Numbered from the stretch's first letter, positions 11,125-19,940 are shown. The stretch is DNA of 64,000 nt from Streptomyces sp. NBC_00442 (GCF_036014195.1 NZ_CP107918.1:3038001-3102000), one strand, 5' to 3'. Numbers and translations are program-made. Notes: generated by a model not told the origin, from the sequence alone.

Positions 11125-13755
11125 CTGGAGCTGCTGCGTTCACTCGGCACGAGCCCACGGGGACTGGTGGAGTCCGATGCCGAGAAACGACTCCTGCGTT
11201 ATGGGGAAAACGTCCTTCCCGCGCGTCGAGTTCCGTCCCTGCCGATCATTTTTCTGCGCAGTCTGCGCGACCCGTTCACGGCCGTACTCGCCTCGCTCGC
11301 GCTGGTGTCGGCGCTCGTCGCCGCGTGGGCCACGGCCGCGGTCATCGCGGTTCTCGTGGTGGTGAGTTGCGGGCTGCGGGCGGCCGGCGAGCACCGCGCC
11401 GACCGTTCGGCGGCGGGGCTGCGGCAGCTGGTGGCCGGCACGGCGACCGTGCTGCGCAGGGCGACCCGGGAAGCGGCGCCGGTGGCGCGCGAGGTCCCGG
11501 TGGACCAGGTCGTGCCGGGCGACGTGGTACGCCTCGCGCCGGGTGATCTCGTACCGGCGGATCTGCGTCTGCTGCGGGCCACGGGATTGACGATGCATCA
11601 GGCGGCGCTGACCGGGGAGACCCTGCCGGTCCCCAAGTACCCGGTGGACGACCCCTCGGCGTGGCGGCCAGCACCGACCGGGCCCCAAGCCGAGCCGCCG
11701 GCCGGACCTCCGCCCCCCGACCCGTCCGCGGCCCCCGGCACCGGCCCGTCCCCGGACACCCCCGATCCGGCCGGCGACTTCGACCGGCCCGAACTCTGCT
11801 TCCAGGGCAGCAGCGTGGCCTCCGGCAGCGGGACCGGTGTGGCGATCGCGACCGGGGCCGGCACCCGGTTCGCGACGGCCGACATGACGCCCGGGAACGA
11901 CCGGCGCACGACCGCCTTCGACCGGTCGGTGTACGGCATCTCCTGGATCCTGATCCGCTTCATGCTGCTCACCCCGCCGCTCGTCCTGATGGCCAACGCG
12001 GCGCTCCGCGGCCGCGGCATCGAGACCCTGCCGTTCGCGGTGGCCGTCGCGGTCGGGCTCACACCCGAAATGCTGCCGGTCATCGTGACGACCACGCTCG
12101 CGCGCGGCGCGTCCGCGCTGGCCCGCACCCATCAGGTGATCGTCAAGCGGCTGCCCGCACTGCACGACCTGGGCGCCGTCGACGTCGTCTGCCTGGACAA
12201 GACGGGCACCCTGACCCAGGACCGCCCGGTCGTGGAGTGCTCCCTCGGCGCGGGCGGCGCTCCCGACGACTCCGTGCTGCACTGGGCCGCCGTCAACAGC
12301 CTGTGGACTGTGCGCCTCGCAGAAGTACCCAGTGCCGACGCCCTGGACGAGGCCATCCTCGACGCGGCGGAGAACCGCTCCCCCGACGGGGCGGACGCCC
12401 TGGAGTACGACCCCGTCACCGCGCTCCCCTTCGACCCGGTACGCCGCCTGTCCACCGCCGTCATCAGGAGCCCGCGCCGGCTCGGACACCACACCCTGGT
12501 GGTGAAGGGCGCCGCCGAGAGCGTCCTTGAGCGGTGCGCGCTCGACGGCGAGGAACGCCGGCGGATCGCCGCGCTCGCCGACCGGATGGCCGCCGACGGG
12601 CTCCGCGTCCTCGCCGTGGCCCGCGCCGAACGGCCCGCGGCCACCCGCCCGTACACCCCCGCCGACGAGCACGGCCTGACCCTCACCGGCCTGGTCGGGC
12701 TGCGGGACGCTTCGGCGGACACGGCCGCCGAAGCGCTCGACGCGCTGCGGCGCAGGGGGATCGCCGTGAAGGTGCTGACCGGCGACCATCCCGGCACGGC
12801 GGCCCGCGCCTGCCGCGACCTCGGCCTGCCACCGGGCGAGGTGGTCACCGCATCGGCCACCGACGCGCTCAGCGACGCCGACCTGGGCGGACTCGCCGAC
12901 AGGAGTACGGTCTTCGCGCGCTGCTCCCCCGAGCACAAGGCCCGCATCGTGCGCGTCCTGCGCGAGCGCGGACATGTCACGGGATTCCTCGGCGACGGGG
13001 TCAACGACCTGCCCGCCCTGCGCGCCTGCGACGTCGGCATCTGCCCGCCCGAAGCGGTGGACGTGGCCCGTGAGGCGGCGGACGTCGTCCTCGCGGCGAA
13101 GGATCTGACCTCGCTCGATCATGCCGTCATGGCGGGGCGCGGCAGCGGCGCCGCCATCGCCGGATACCTGCGGATCACCCTCTCCTCGAACCTCGGCAAC
13201 GTCATCGCGATGCTGACCGCCGGTCTGCTGCTGCCGTTCCTGCCCATGCTCCCGGCGCAGGTCCTCGTCCAGAACCTGTGCTTCGACGCGGCCCAGTTGG
13301 CCTTCGCCTACGAGTGTCCGCGGGCCGGCGCGCTGCGGCACCCGCTGAAGCTGCGCCCGCGCGAAGTCCTCGCCTCCGTGACCGGGTTCGGGGTGCTGAA
13401 CGCCGCCGCCGACCTCGCGACCTTCGCGGTACTGGCCTGGGCGGTCAGCGACGCCCGGTCCGAAACCGCCTTCCACGCCGGCTGGTTCACCGAGAACCTG
13501 CTGACCCAGGCCCTGGTGATGGTCCTGCTGCGCACGGGCCGGGGCGGCGGCGTCCCGGCCACCGCGGGCGTCCTCGCGCTGACCGGCCTGCTCCTGCCGC
13601 TCTCGCCGCTCGGCCCGCTGATCGGCATGGCCGCGCTGCCCCTGGCGTACTACCCGCTGCTCGCCCTCGTGCTCACGCTGTACGCGGGCGCCCTGCACTG
13701 GCTCACCCGGCGAACGGGGCGCCCGGAGCACCAAGGGCACCCGACCCCCGCGTAA
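11125..13755 (+). CDS. Magnesium-transporting P-type ATPase (MgtA/MgtB type, P3B)
   Basis: This is an integral-membrane pump of the P-type ATPase family, most like Mg2+ importers. It has the phosphorylation motif DKTGTLT (about residues 358-364), the TGDHPGTA nucleotide-domain motif, the hinge GDGVNDLPAL and about ten membrane segments. A Pro-rich stretch of about 40 residues interrupts the actuator region after VPKYPVDD. The start is unclear. The region upstream of 11107 reads as Ser/Arg-rich non-coding sequence. A perfect AAGGAG at 11112-11117 sits 7 nt before a CTG at 11125, where family similarity begins (LELLRSLGTS). TTG 11107 and GTG 10975 are alternatives. The ArsR gene lies just upstream. 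Confidence 0.85.
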   Translation: MELLRSLGTSPRGLVESDAEKRLLRYGENVLPARRVPSLPIIFLRSLRDPFTAVLASLALVSALVAAWATAAVIAVLVVVSCGLRAAGEHRADRSAAGLRQLVAGTATVLRRATREAAPVAREVPVDQVVPGDVVRLAPGDLVPADLRLLRATGLTMHQAALTGETLPVPKYPVDDPSAWRPAPTGPQAEPPAGPPPPDPSAAPGTGPSPDTPDPAGDFDRPELCFQGSSVASGSGTGVAIATGAGTRFATADMTPGNDRRTTAFDRSVYGISWILIRFMLLTPPLVLMANAALRGRGIETLPFAVAVAVGLTPEMLPVIVTTTLARGASALARTHQVIVKRLPALHDLGAVDVVCLDKTGTLTQDRPVVECSLGAGGAPDDSVLHWAAVNSLWTVRLAEVPSADALDEAILDAAENRSPDGADALEYDPVTALPFDPVRRLSTAVIRSPRRLGHHTLVVKGAAESVLERCALDGEERRRIAALADRMAADGLRVLAVARAERPAATRPYTPADEHGLTLTGLVGLRDASADTAAEALDALRRRGIAVKVLTGDHPGTAARACRDLGLPPGEVVTASATDALSDADLGGLADRSTVFARCSPEHKARIVRVLRERGHVTGFLGDGVNDLPALRACDVGICPPEAVDVAREAADVVLAAKDLTSLDHAVMAGRGSGAAIAGYLRITLSSNLGNVIAMLTAGLLLPFLPMLPAQVLVQNLCFDAAQLAFAYECPRAGALRHPLKLRPREVLASVTGFGVLNAAADLATFAVLAWAVSDARSETAFHAGWFTENLLTQALVMVLLRTGRGGGVPATAGVLALTGLLLPLSPLGPLIGMAALPLAYYPLLALVLTLYAGALHWLTRRTGRPEHQGHPTPA

Positions 13756-13801
13756 CGCCTGGTCAGGGGCATTGTCAGACCCGGCGCCTACAGTTCTGGA
13801 C

Positions 13802-14386
13802 ATGAGCGACACAACCCGTGAACTGCCCCCGCGCATCGGCCTGGTGGCCTGGTCGGCAGGCGATCTCGGCCTGCTGCGCAGATCGAACGCGCCGGAGATG
13901 ACCGAGCACCTCGGCGGCCCGGAGTCCGAGGAGAAGGTGCTGTCCCGGCACGCCAGGTACACCGCCATGAGCGCCCGCCCCGCCACCGAGGGCCGGATGT
14001 TCAAGGTCGTCCTCGCCGACACGGGCGAGGCCGTCGGATCGGTCGGGTACTGGCCCCACATGTCGCAGGGCGCGGAGGCGTACGAGACGGGGTACGGCAT
14101 CCTGCCCGAGTTCCGGGGCCGCGGCCTGGCCGTCGCGGCGCTGCGGGCGGTCGTGGCCGAGGCCCGCGCCGCCGGCGGTCCGCGCACGCTGCACGCCTAT
14201 CCGTCCGTGGACCACGCGGCATCCAACGCCACCTGCCGCGGGGCCGGATTCGTGTGCGCCGGCGAGGTCGCGTTCGAGTACCCGCCGGGCACGCCGATCC
14301 GCTCTCACGACTGGTGGACCGAACTGGGGGACGGGGTCGGTCCGGACGGGCTCGGTCCGGACGGGGTCAGTCCAGCGGCTTGTTGA
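13802..14386 (+). CDS. GNAT-family N-acetyltransferase
   Basis: This is a 194-residue acetyl-CoA-dependent acetyltransferase of the RimJ/RimL-like type. The acetyl-CoA loop is visible as YGILPEFRGRGLAVAAL, followed by a VDHAASNATCRGAGF segment typical of these enzymes. The acceptor is unknown. The ATG at 13802 is chosen because the upstream extension is not conserved in character. The 3' end contains a short GVGPDGLGPDGV repeat and overlaps the convergent acetyltransferase gene by 20 nt. Confidence 0.85.
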   Translation: MSDTTRELPPRIGLVAWSAGDLGLLRRSNAPEMTEHLGGPESEEKVLSRHARYTAMSARPATEGRMFKVVLADTGEAVGSVGYWPHMSQGAEAYETGYGILPEFRGRGLAVAALRAVVAEARAAGGPRTLHAYPSVDHAASNATCRGAGFVCAGEVAFEYPPGTPIRSHDWWTELGDGVGPDGLGPDGVSPAAC

Positions 14387-14798
14387 AGTTGAAGGCGGTC
14401 ACCGCCATGCGCTCACGGAAGTAGAAGCGGTGCGCGTCGGTGCGGTGCGTGTTCGAGTCGAGGTTGAGGGAGGTGCAGCCCGCGGCTCTTGCGTGGCCCT
14501 CCAGGTGTGCGAGGAGGGCGTGGCCCACGCCGGTGGAGCGGACGGCGGCGGCGGTGACCAGGTCGTCGACGTACAGCTTGCGCACCGCACCGGTGTTGAC
14601 GACGATCCGCCACCCGGCGGCGCCCACACAGACTCCGTCGTCGTTGTACGCGGCGGTGAAGCGCAGCCCCTGGGCGTGCCCCTCGCCGTAGATCTCGGCG
14701 AAGAGCTCTTCGGTGAGGTGGGGGCGGAGTTCGCTGAGTACCGGCAGCAGGTCGTCCGTCAGACGCGGGTCGCCCGGCTCAAGGTCGATGATCTTCAT
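14367..14798 (-). CDS. GNAT-family N-acetyltransferase
   Basis: This is a 143-residue acetyltransferase with the family core: strand and loop VRKLYVDDLVTAAAVRSTGVGHALL binding acetyl-CoA, then SLNLDSNTHRTDAHRFYF. This pattern is typical of small stand-alone GNAT enzymes that modify antibiotics, polyamines or amino acids; the substrate cannot be told. It is transcribed towards the preceding acetyltransferase, and the two coding ends overlap. There is no sequence kinship between them beyond the fold. Confidence 0.87.
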   Translation of the reverse strand: MKIIDLEPGDPRLTDDLLPVLSELRPHLTEELFAEIYGEGHAQGLRFTAAYNDDGVCVGAAGWRIVVNTGAVRKLYVDDLVTAAAVRSTGVGHALLAHLEGHARAAGCTSLNLDSNTHRTDAHRFYFRERMAVTAFNFNKPLD

Positions 14799-15012
14799 AC
14801 CGGGAAGGGTAGAGGGAGTGCCCCCGGCCCGCGAGCTCCCGGCCGGCGGGATTCCGGCCGGCGGGATTCCGGTCGGCGAGGCCCTTGCCCGAGCTCCCCC
14901 GCTCGGGCCGCCCTGGCCGGCGCACCCTGCCGACGCACCCTGCCCGGCACCCCGTTGCTCGTCGATGTGGGCTCAATACCGTCGTTGCGCGCTCGACGCT
15001 CGCCATACGCGC
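14799..15012. other. Intergenic stretch with short repeats
   Basis: There is no gene between the acetyltransferase (start 14798) and the promoter-like element at 15013. Two copies of a CCGGCGGGATTCCGG unit lie at about 14841-14875. The rest of this stretch shows no clear signal. Confidence 0.5.
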
Positions 15013-15057
15013 TTGACGTCCGCGGCACCGGCGAGGATATTTATCTGCGTCACGCAG
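15013..15057 (+). promoter_or_regulatory. Candidate promoter and operator of the NmrA-like reductase gene
   Basis: TTGACG (15013-15018) and GATATT (15036-15041) are spaced by 17 nt. Immediately downstream, covering the expected start of transcription, is a perfect palindrome CTGCGTCACGCAG (15045-15057). The leader to the ATG at 15226 is then about 175 nt. The regulator is not evident nearby. Confidence 0.5.
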
Positions 15058-15225
15058 CTTCTGCAGCATGCAGCGTATGGTCCCGAGGGCGCCCGCACCG
15101 CACCGCACCCCGATGCAGGCTCGATGACGCAGGCTCGATCCCCGTACTCCGCCACGCACCTGCGCCGCCCACCCCGCACCTCCGCACCCCCTCTCAACTC
15201 CCCTGATCCGAAAGGTATTTCCACC

Positions 15226-16065
15226 ATGACGGTTCTGATCACCGGCAGCCGCGGCAAGGTCGCCACCACCCTCATCCCGCTCCTGCGCGAGCACGGCATC
15301 GCCGTGCGTGCGGCCTCCGCGAGCCCCGACAAGCTGACCGTTCCCGCCGGCGTGGAGCGCGTGGTGTGCGACCTCGACGACCCGGCGACGTTCCCGGCCG
15401 CCCTGGCCGGCGTCGAGTCGGTCTTCCTCTACGCCAACCCCCATCACATCGAGGCGTTCCTCGCCGCCGCGAAGGCCGCAGGCGTCCAGCACATAACCGT
15501 GCTCTCCTCCAGCTCGATCCTGGAGCCCGGCGCCGACACGAACGCCATCGCGGCCATGCACAGCGCCGTCGAGCGCGGCATCGAGCGGTCCGGCATCGAG
15601 GCGACGTTCCTGCGGCCCGGCGCGTTCGCGGGCAATGCGCTGGGCTGGTCGTGGACAGCGAAGTCCGCCGGTTCCGTGGATCTGCCGTACCCCGAGGCCC
15701 AGTCGAGCCCGATCCACGAGGCGGACATCGCGGAGGCTGCCTTCGCCGTCCTCACCCGGCCCGAACTGCGCGGCCGCGCCTACCACCTCACCGGCCCCGC
15801 GTCCCTGACCGCGGCCCAGCAGGTCGCGATGCTCGCCGAGGCCACCGGGCGTCCGCTCACCGTCAACCCGGTGAGCGCCGAGGCCTGGAAGGCGTCGACG
15901 GCCGAGTTCATGCCCGCGACCGTCGCGGACGCGCTGCTCGGCTACTTCGCCTCCCACGAGGGCCACCCCGACGCCGTCACCCAGGACGTCGACGAGCTCA
16001 CCGGCCACCCGGCCCGCACCTTCGCGTCCTGGGCCGGCGAGAACGCGGACGCCTTCCGGCCCTGA
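15226..16065 (+). CDS. NmrA/SDR-like NAD(P)-binding reductase
   Basis: This is a 279-residue atypical short-chain dehydrogenase of the NmrA/quinone-reductase-like group. The N-terminus TVLITGSRGKVATTL is the dinucleotide-binding loop. The protein lacks the YxxxK catalytic pair in the usual place, as NmrA-type members do. The C-terminal half carries the SPIHEADIAEAAFAVL segment of this group. Substrate and physiological role are unknown. The ATG at 15226 follows a GAAAGG site. A decayed C-terminal piece of what looks like the same general family is found at 46763-47119. Confidence 0.87.
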   Translation: MTVLITGSRGKVATTLIPLLREHGIAVRAASASPDKLTVPAGVERVVCDLDDPATFPAALAGVESVFLYANPHHIEAFLAAAKAAGVQHITVLSSSSILEPGADTNAIAAMHSAVERGIERSGIEATFLRPGAFAGNALGWSWTAKSAGSVDLPYPEAQSSPIHEADIAEAAFAVLTRPELRGRAYHLTGPASLTAAQQVAMLAEATGRPLTVNPVSAEAWKASTAEFMPATVADALLGYFASHEGHPDAVTQDVDELTGHPARTFASWAGENADAFRP

Positions 16066-16084
16066 GGAGCAGCGGGCCGGGCCT

Positions 16085-16190
16085 CGCCAGGTCCGGGTAC
16101 CCCTGAGGGGCGCGGGGAATTACGCGACCGACCACGCACGGCCCGCGCCCACACCCACACCCCCACCCACACTCGCACCCACGCCCGCAC
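16085..16190. repeat. Partial copy of a dispersed Streptomyces intergenic repeat plus C-rich tract
   Basis: The GAGGGGCGCGGGGAATTACG block resembles part of the longer intergenic repeats at 36.2, 54.3 and 61.4 kb. It is followed by a low-complexity CACCC-rich tract. No gene is seen here. Confidence 0.5.
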
Positions 16191-16289
16191 CCGCTAACCG
16201 GCCATCGGTGGGCTCGGCGTCACGAAGCCTCGGCGTCGTGCGCCATGAATTCCGTGGCCGGAGCGCGGCGGCAGTGCGATCCTGGCGGC

Positions 16290-17042
16290 GTGAACGGACC
16301 GGAGATCCAGATCGACTTCGCCCCTGAGCTGCACGTCTTCGTAGCGGCGAAGCGCCGCCAGGGGCGCAGCGCCGTCGTAACGGACGGCGCGTCCACCCTC
16401 GGCCATGTCGTCGAATCGCTGGGCGTGCCGCTCACCGAGGCCGGCCGGCTGCTCGCCGACGGCCGCGAGGTCCCCGTCTCGCACCTCCCGGTGGCGGGCG
16501 AGACCGTCGAGGTGCGCCCCGTCGACCGTCCGCAGGCGGTGCCGGGCGCTCCCCTCCGCTTCCTGCTCGATGTCCATCTCGGCACGCTGGCACGGAGGTT
16601 GAGGCTGCTCGGCGTCGACGCCGCGTACGAGAGCGAGGACATCGGCGACCCGGCGCTCGCCGCGCTCTCGGCGCGCGAACAACGCGTCATGCTCTCGCGG
16701 GACCGGGGGCTGCTGCACCGCAGGGAGCTGTGGGCCGGGGCGTACGTCTACAGCCATCGCACCGACGAGCAACTGCGGGACGTACTGGGACGGTTCGCGC
16801 CCGCCCTCGCGCCCTGGACGCGCTGCACCGCCTGCAACGCGCCGCTGCGCGAGGCCGACAAGGAGTCGGTGGGCGACCGCCTGGAGCCCGGCACCCGCAG
16901 CACGTACGAGATCTTCGCCGAGTGCGGCTCCTGCGAGCGGGTCTACTGGCGCGGGGCCCACCATGCGAGCCTGGAGGCGATCGTCGACGAGGCCGTCCGC
17001 GAGTTCGGACGGGCCGATCCCCAGTCGCACAACACCGCCTGA
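16290..17042 (+). CDS. Mut7-C RNase-domain protein with N-terminal ubiquitin-like domain
   Basis: This is a 250-residue two-domain protein. An N-terminal MoaD/ThiS-like ubiquitin-type fold (about 1-85) precedes a Mut7-C domain (about 90-235), a PIN-like predicted RNase. Visible features are RFLLDVHLGTLARRLRLLG with its conserved Asp, the SRDRGLL acidic site, and a zinc ribbon with CTAC and CGSC Cys pairs. The biochemical role is not established to my knowledge. The GTG at 16290 is chosen because the ordered fold begins there; an ATG at 16245 is in frame. Confidence 0.85.
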   Translation: MNGPEIQIDFAPELHVFVAAKRRQGRSAVVTDGASTLGHVVESLGVPLTEAGRLLADGREVPVSHLPVAGETVEVRPVDRPQAVPGAPLRFLLDVHLGTLARRLRLLGVDAAYESEDIGDPALAALSAREQRVMLSRDRGLLHRRELWAGAYVYSHRTDEQLRDVLGRFAPALAPWTRCTACNAPLREADKESVGDRLEPGTRSTYEIFAECGSCERVYWRGAHHASLEAIVDEAVREFGRADPQSHNTA

Positions 17043-17080
17043 CGCAAAATCAGAGACGCAAAATCAGATCGGACCGTTGA

Positions 17081-17584
17081 TCAGATCAGCCCGCCCCTGA
17101 GGTGTTCGCACTGGACGGTGCTGAGGGCGATCGTGCGGCGCATGTGCGTGGCGATGAGCGCGATCTCGTCGTCCTCGTACGCGTCGAACATGTCCCACCA
17201 GGCGCCGTTGAGCCGGGCCCAGACGGCGCCGAGCTCCGCCATCCGCTCGGGCACCACCTCGACGAGCACCCTGCGGCGGTCCTCGGTGTCGCGGCGTCGC
17301 GTCACGTACCCGGACTTCTCCAGGCGGTCGACGAGCCGGGTGGCGGAGCCGGTGGTGAGCCCGGTCAGCTCGGCGATCCGCCCCGTGGTGACGGGACCAG
17401 GTTCGAGCCCCAGCAGGTTGAGGCACTGCAAGTCCGTCGGGTGCAGGCCCAGATGGTCGGCGAGCGCCTGGTTGAAGAGCGCGTACGACGCCATGTAGCG
17501 GCGGGCCACCGCGCCCAGGTCACGCAGCAGATCGGCTCGCGGGCCGCGGCCGGGAACCCCGCCGGCGCTCTTCTTCTGTGCCAT
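17081..17584 (-). CDS. MarR-family transcriptional regulator
   Basis: This is a 167-residue winged-helix dimeric regulator. The recognition region is visible in GRIAELTGLTTGSATRLVDRLEKSGYV and the wing in RRRDTEDRRRVLVEV. N-terminal helices carry the ASYALFNQALADHLGL dimerisation segment. MarR proteins usually repress a neighbouring exporter or enzyme in response to small phenolic or lipophilic ligands. No obvious target is adjacent; the next gene on the same strand is a TetR regulator. A tandem repeat occupies the space between them. Confidence 0.9.
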   Translation of the reverse strand: MAQKKSAGGVPGRGPRADLLRDLGAVARRYMASYALFNQALADHLGLHPTDLQCLNLLGLEPGPVTTGRIAELTGLTTGSATRLVDRLEKSGYVTRRRDTEDRRRVLVEVVPERMAELGAVWARLNGAWWDMFDAYEDDEIALIATHMRRTIALSTVQCEHLRGGLI

Positions 17585-17630
17585 GCAGAGAGTGTACGGC
17601 GCAGGGGTTGCCCTCGGTTAGCCGTCGCAG

Positions 17631-17715
17631 CGCGACAACGAGCCCGCGCACGACAACAGGCCGGGCGCGGCAACAAGCCCGCGCACGACATCAAGCCGCG
17701 CGCGACAACGGACCC
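17631..17715. repeat. Five degenerate 17-18 bp tandem repeats
   Basis: Units of the form CGCGCACGACAACAAGCC occur five times with point changes between the marR and tetR genes. They have no CRISPR-type spacers and no coding reading. Confidence 0.7.
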
Positions 17716-17735
17716 GCCCGCCGGGGCGCCGGCGG

Positions 17736-18317
17736 TCAGGCCCCCTCGGCCGTCAGATAGCGCTGGACCGTGGGGGCGAGCCACGCGACGACCTCCTCGC
17801 GGGACATCGCGGCCGCGGGCGGGAAGCGCAGCACGTAGCGGGTCAGGGCCAGGCCCAGGATCTGCGCGGACACCAGGGCGGCCCGGCGCGGGGCGTCGTC
17901 CGGGTCGGGGCAGACGGCGGCGGCGAGCGGCACCATCTGCTCGGAGAAGATCGCCCGCACCCGCTCGGCACCGGTCGCGTTGGTGACGCCCACCCGGAGC
18001 AGGGCGGTCAGCACGTCGTCACCCTCCCAGCGGTCGAAGAAGTGGGCGACGAGCGCCGCGCCGAGGCCCTCGGCGGGCAGGGTGCGCGGGTCCGGGAACC
18101 CCAGATCGATCTCGGACGCGGCCGCGAACAGGCCCTCCTTGTTGCCGTAGTACCGCATCACCATCGACGGGTCGATCCCCGCGTCCCGGGCGATGGCGCG
18201 GATGGTCGCGCGTTCGTAGCCGTCGGCCGCGAAGCGCTCGCGGGCGGCTTCGAGGATCGCGGCCTTGGTGGCTCCGGAGGTGCGTCGGGGGCCACCGGCG
18301 GGGGCTTCGGTCGTCAT
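17736..18317 (-). CDS. TetR-family transcriptional repressor
   Basis: This is a 193-residue regulator with the TetR N-terminal DNA-binding domain (about 13-60, with ATIRAIARDAGIDPSMVMRYYGNKEGLF) and a C-terminal ligand-binding domain. It is divergent from a flavin monooxygenase gene with 128 bp between the two starts. That space holds two CAAC-N4-GTTG boxes and mirror-image TACATT -10 elements, so it very probably represses both genes. Its -10 lies only 7 nt before the ATG, implying a leaderless or near-leaderless mRNA. Confidence 0.93.
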   Translation of the reverse strand: MTTEAPAGGPRRTSGATKAAILEAARERFAADGYERATIRAIARDAGIDPSMVMRYYGNKEGLFAAASEIDLGFPDPRTLPAEGLGAALVAHFFDRWEGDDVLTALLRVGVTNATGAERVRAIFSEQMVPLAAAVCPDPDDAPRRAALVSAQILGLALTRYVLRFPPAAAMSREEVVAWLAPTVQRYLTAEGA

Positions 18318-18324
18318 GCCAACA

Positions 18325-18387
18325 AATGTAGGCCAACGGTTGTTGACACGCCAGTTCCGACGGTTCTACATTTGCCAACAAGCGTTG
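18325..18387. promoter_or_regulatory. Divergent promoters and TetR operator between tetR and monooxygenase genes
   Basis: For the plus strand, TTGACA (18343-18348) and TACATT (18367-18372) form a good promoter. For the minus strand, TACATT (18325-18330) serves tetR. Two palindromic boxes CAAC-N4-GTTG lie at 18334-18345 (overlapping the plus -35) and 18376-18387 (just after the plus -10). CAAATGTAG and CTACATTTG form a 9-bp inverted pair 34 nt apart. The placement fits repression in both directions. Confidence 0.7.
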
Positions 18388-18445
18388 ACCCACAGCCGTT
18401 GACCACAGGCGTCGGCCCATCGCGGCCGGCACCCAGGAGGCAGCC

Positions 18446-19936
18446 ATGAACGACTCCAGCGACTCCAATGACTCCATCCACACGGCCGATCCGGCGTTAA
18501 CCCCGGACGTCCTCGTCGTCGGCTCCGGCCCGACGGGGCTGCTCCTCGCGGGAGACCTGGCCGCCGCGGGCGTGCCCGTCACCGTCGTCGAGCGCAGGCC
18601 GCGCGGAATCAGCAACATGACGCGCGCGTTCGGCGTCCACGCGCGCACCCTGGAAATGCTCGACGCCCGCGGCCTCGCGGACGAGCTCATCAAGGGGGGC
18701 TCGGCCATCGATCACATGGACATGTTCGGCCACGTGACCCTCGACCTGACCCGGCTGCGCTCACGCTTCCCGTTCCTGCTGGTCTCCCCGCAGTACGAGA
18801 TGGAACGCCTCCTGGAGCGGCGGGCCGTGGCCGAGGGCGTCCAATTCCTTTATGGGACCGAGCTGCTGAGTCTGCGTCAGGATCACGACGGGGTCACCGC
18901 CGACCTGCGCGAAGCCGACGGCGGGCGGCCGCTGACCGCCCGGTCCCGTTACCTCGTCGGCACCGACGGCGCGCGCAGCGGGGTCCGCGAGTCCCTCGGG
19001 GTGCCGTTCCCCGGCGCGGCCGTGATCCGCTCGATCGTGCTGGCGGACGTGCGCCTCGACACGGAACCGGACGTGATGCTCACCGTCAACGGCTCGGGCG
19101 ACTCCTTCGCCGTCATCGCGCCGTTCGGCGACGGCTACTTCCGGGTCATGGGGTGGAACCGCAACCACCAGGCCCCCGACACCGCCCCCGTCGACCTCGA
19201 CGAGCTGCGCGGCATCGCCCGCGAGGCCCTCGGCGCCGACCTCGGGCTGCACGACCCCCGCTGGATCTCCCGCTTCCACAGCGACGAACGCCAGGCCCCG
19301 TCCTACCGGGTCGGCCGGGTCTTCCTCGCCGGGGACGCCGCGCACGTCCACTCCCCCGCCGGCGGCCAGGGCATGAACACCGGCCTCCAGGACGCCGCGA
19401 ACCTCTCCTGGAAGCTCGCCGCCGCACTGCGCGGCCGCGTCGCCGACCCCGAGGCGCTGCTCGACAGCTACGAGACGGAGCGCCACCCGGTCGGCGCGTC
19501 GGTGCTGCGCAGCAGCGGGGCCCTGGTGCGGCTCGCGATGGCCCACACCCCCCTTCAGCGCGCGGTCCGCTCGCTGGCCACCCGCTCCCTCAAGGCCGTC
19601 CGCCCCATCGCCGACAAGGCGCTCGGGATGATCAGCGGCGTCGGCATCTCCTACCGGGCGGAGCGCGGATCACACCCGCTCACCGGACGGCGCGCCCCCG
19701 ATCTGGGCCTCGCGGACGGCCGCCTCTACGAGGCGCTGCGGCGGGGCGAGTTCGTCCTCGTGACACCCCGGGGCGCCCGGAGTGCGGCGCCCGAGGGCGT
19801 GGTGCGCGCGCACTGGAGGAGCGGGCGCGGCAGCACGCTGCTCGTGCGGCCGGACGGATACGTGGCCTGGGCGAGCGACAACCCGGACCCGGCCGGGCTC
19901 CACGCGGCGCTCGATCGCTGGACGGGGCACGCTTAA
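18446..19936 (+). CDS. FAD-dependent monooxygenase, class A (aromatic hydroxylase type)
   Basis: This is a 496-residue NAD(P)H/FAD hydroxylase of the type that includes polyketide, phenol and rifampicin monooxygenases. The three family motifs are visible: the GSGPTGLLLAGDL dinucleotide loop (about residues 31-43), the VGTDGARSGVR segment (DG motif) and LAGDAAHVHSPAGGQG (GD motif). A C-terminal thioredoxin-like tail is present but short. Its substrate is unknown; control by a TetR protein suggests response to a toxic or foreign small molecule. The ATG at 18446 follows an AGGAGG site. Confidence 0.93.
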   Translation: MNDSSDSNDSIHTADPALTPDVLVVGSGPTGLLLAGDLAAAGVPVTVVERRPRGISNMTRAFGVHARTLEMLDARGLADELIKGGSAIDHMDMFGHVTLDLTRLRSRFPFLLVSPQYEMERLLERRAVAEGVQFLYGTELLSLRQDHDGVTADLREADGGRPLTARSRYLVGTDGARSGVRESLGVPFPGAAVIRSIVLADVRLDTEPDVMLTVNGSGDSFAVIAPFGDGYFRVMGWNRNHQAPDTAPVDLDELRGIAREALGADLGLHDPRWISRFHSDERQAPSYRVGRVFLAGDAAHVHSPAGGQGMNTGLQDAANLSWKLAAALRGRVADPEALLDSYETERHPVGASVLRSSGALVRLAMAHTPLQRAVRSLATRSLKAVRPIADKALGMISGVGISYRAERGSHPLTGRRAPDLGLADGRLYEALRRGEFVLVTPRGARSAAPEGVVRAHWRSGRGSTLLVRPDGYVAWASDNPDPAGLHAALDRWTGHA

Positions 19937-19940
19937 CGGC

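Noticed and set aside
11140..14187. 1015-residue open frame on the minus strand
   Set aside because: It is antisense to the P-type ATPase gene, with no recognisable domain.
16136..16200. CACCC-rich tract as a replication or binding element
   Set aside because: Simple low-complexity sequence with no symmetry.
17631..17715. Tandem repeats as a possible CRISPR array
   Set aside because: Units adjoin without spacers and differ from each other; no cas genes.
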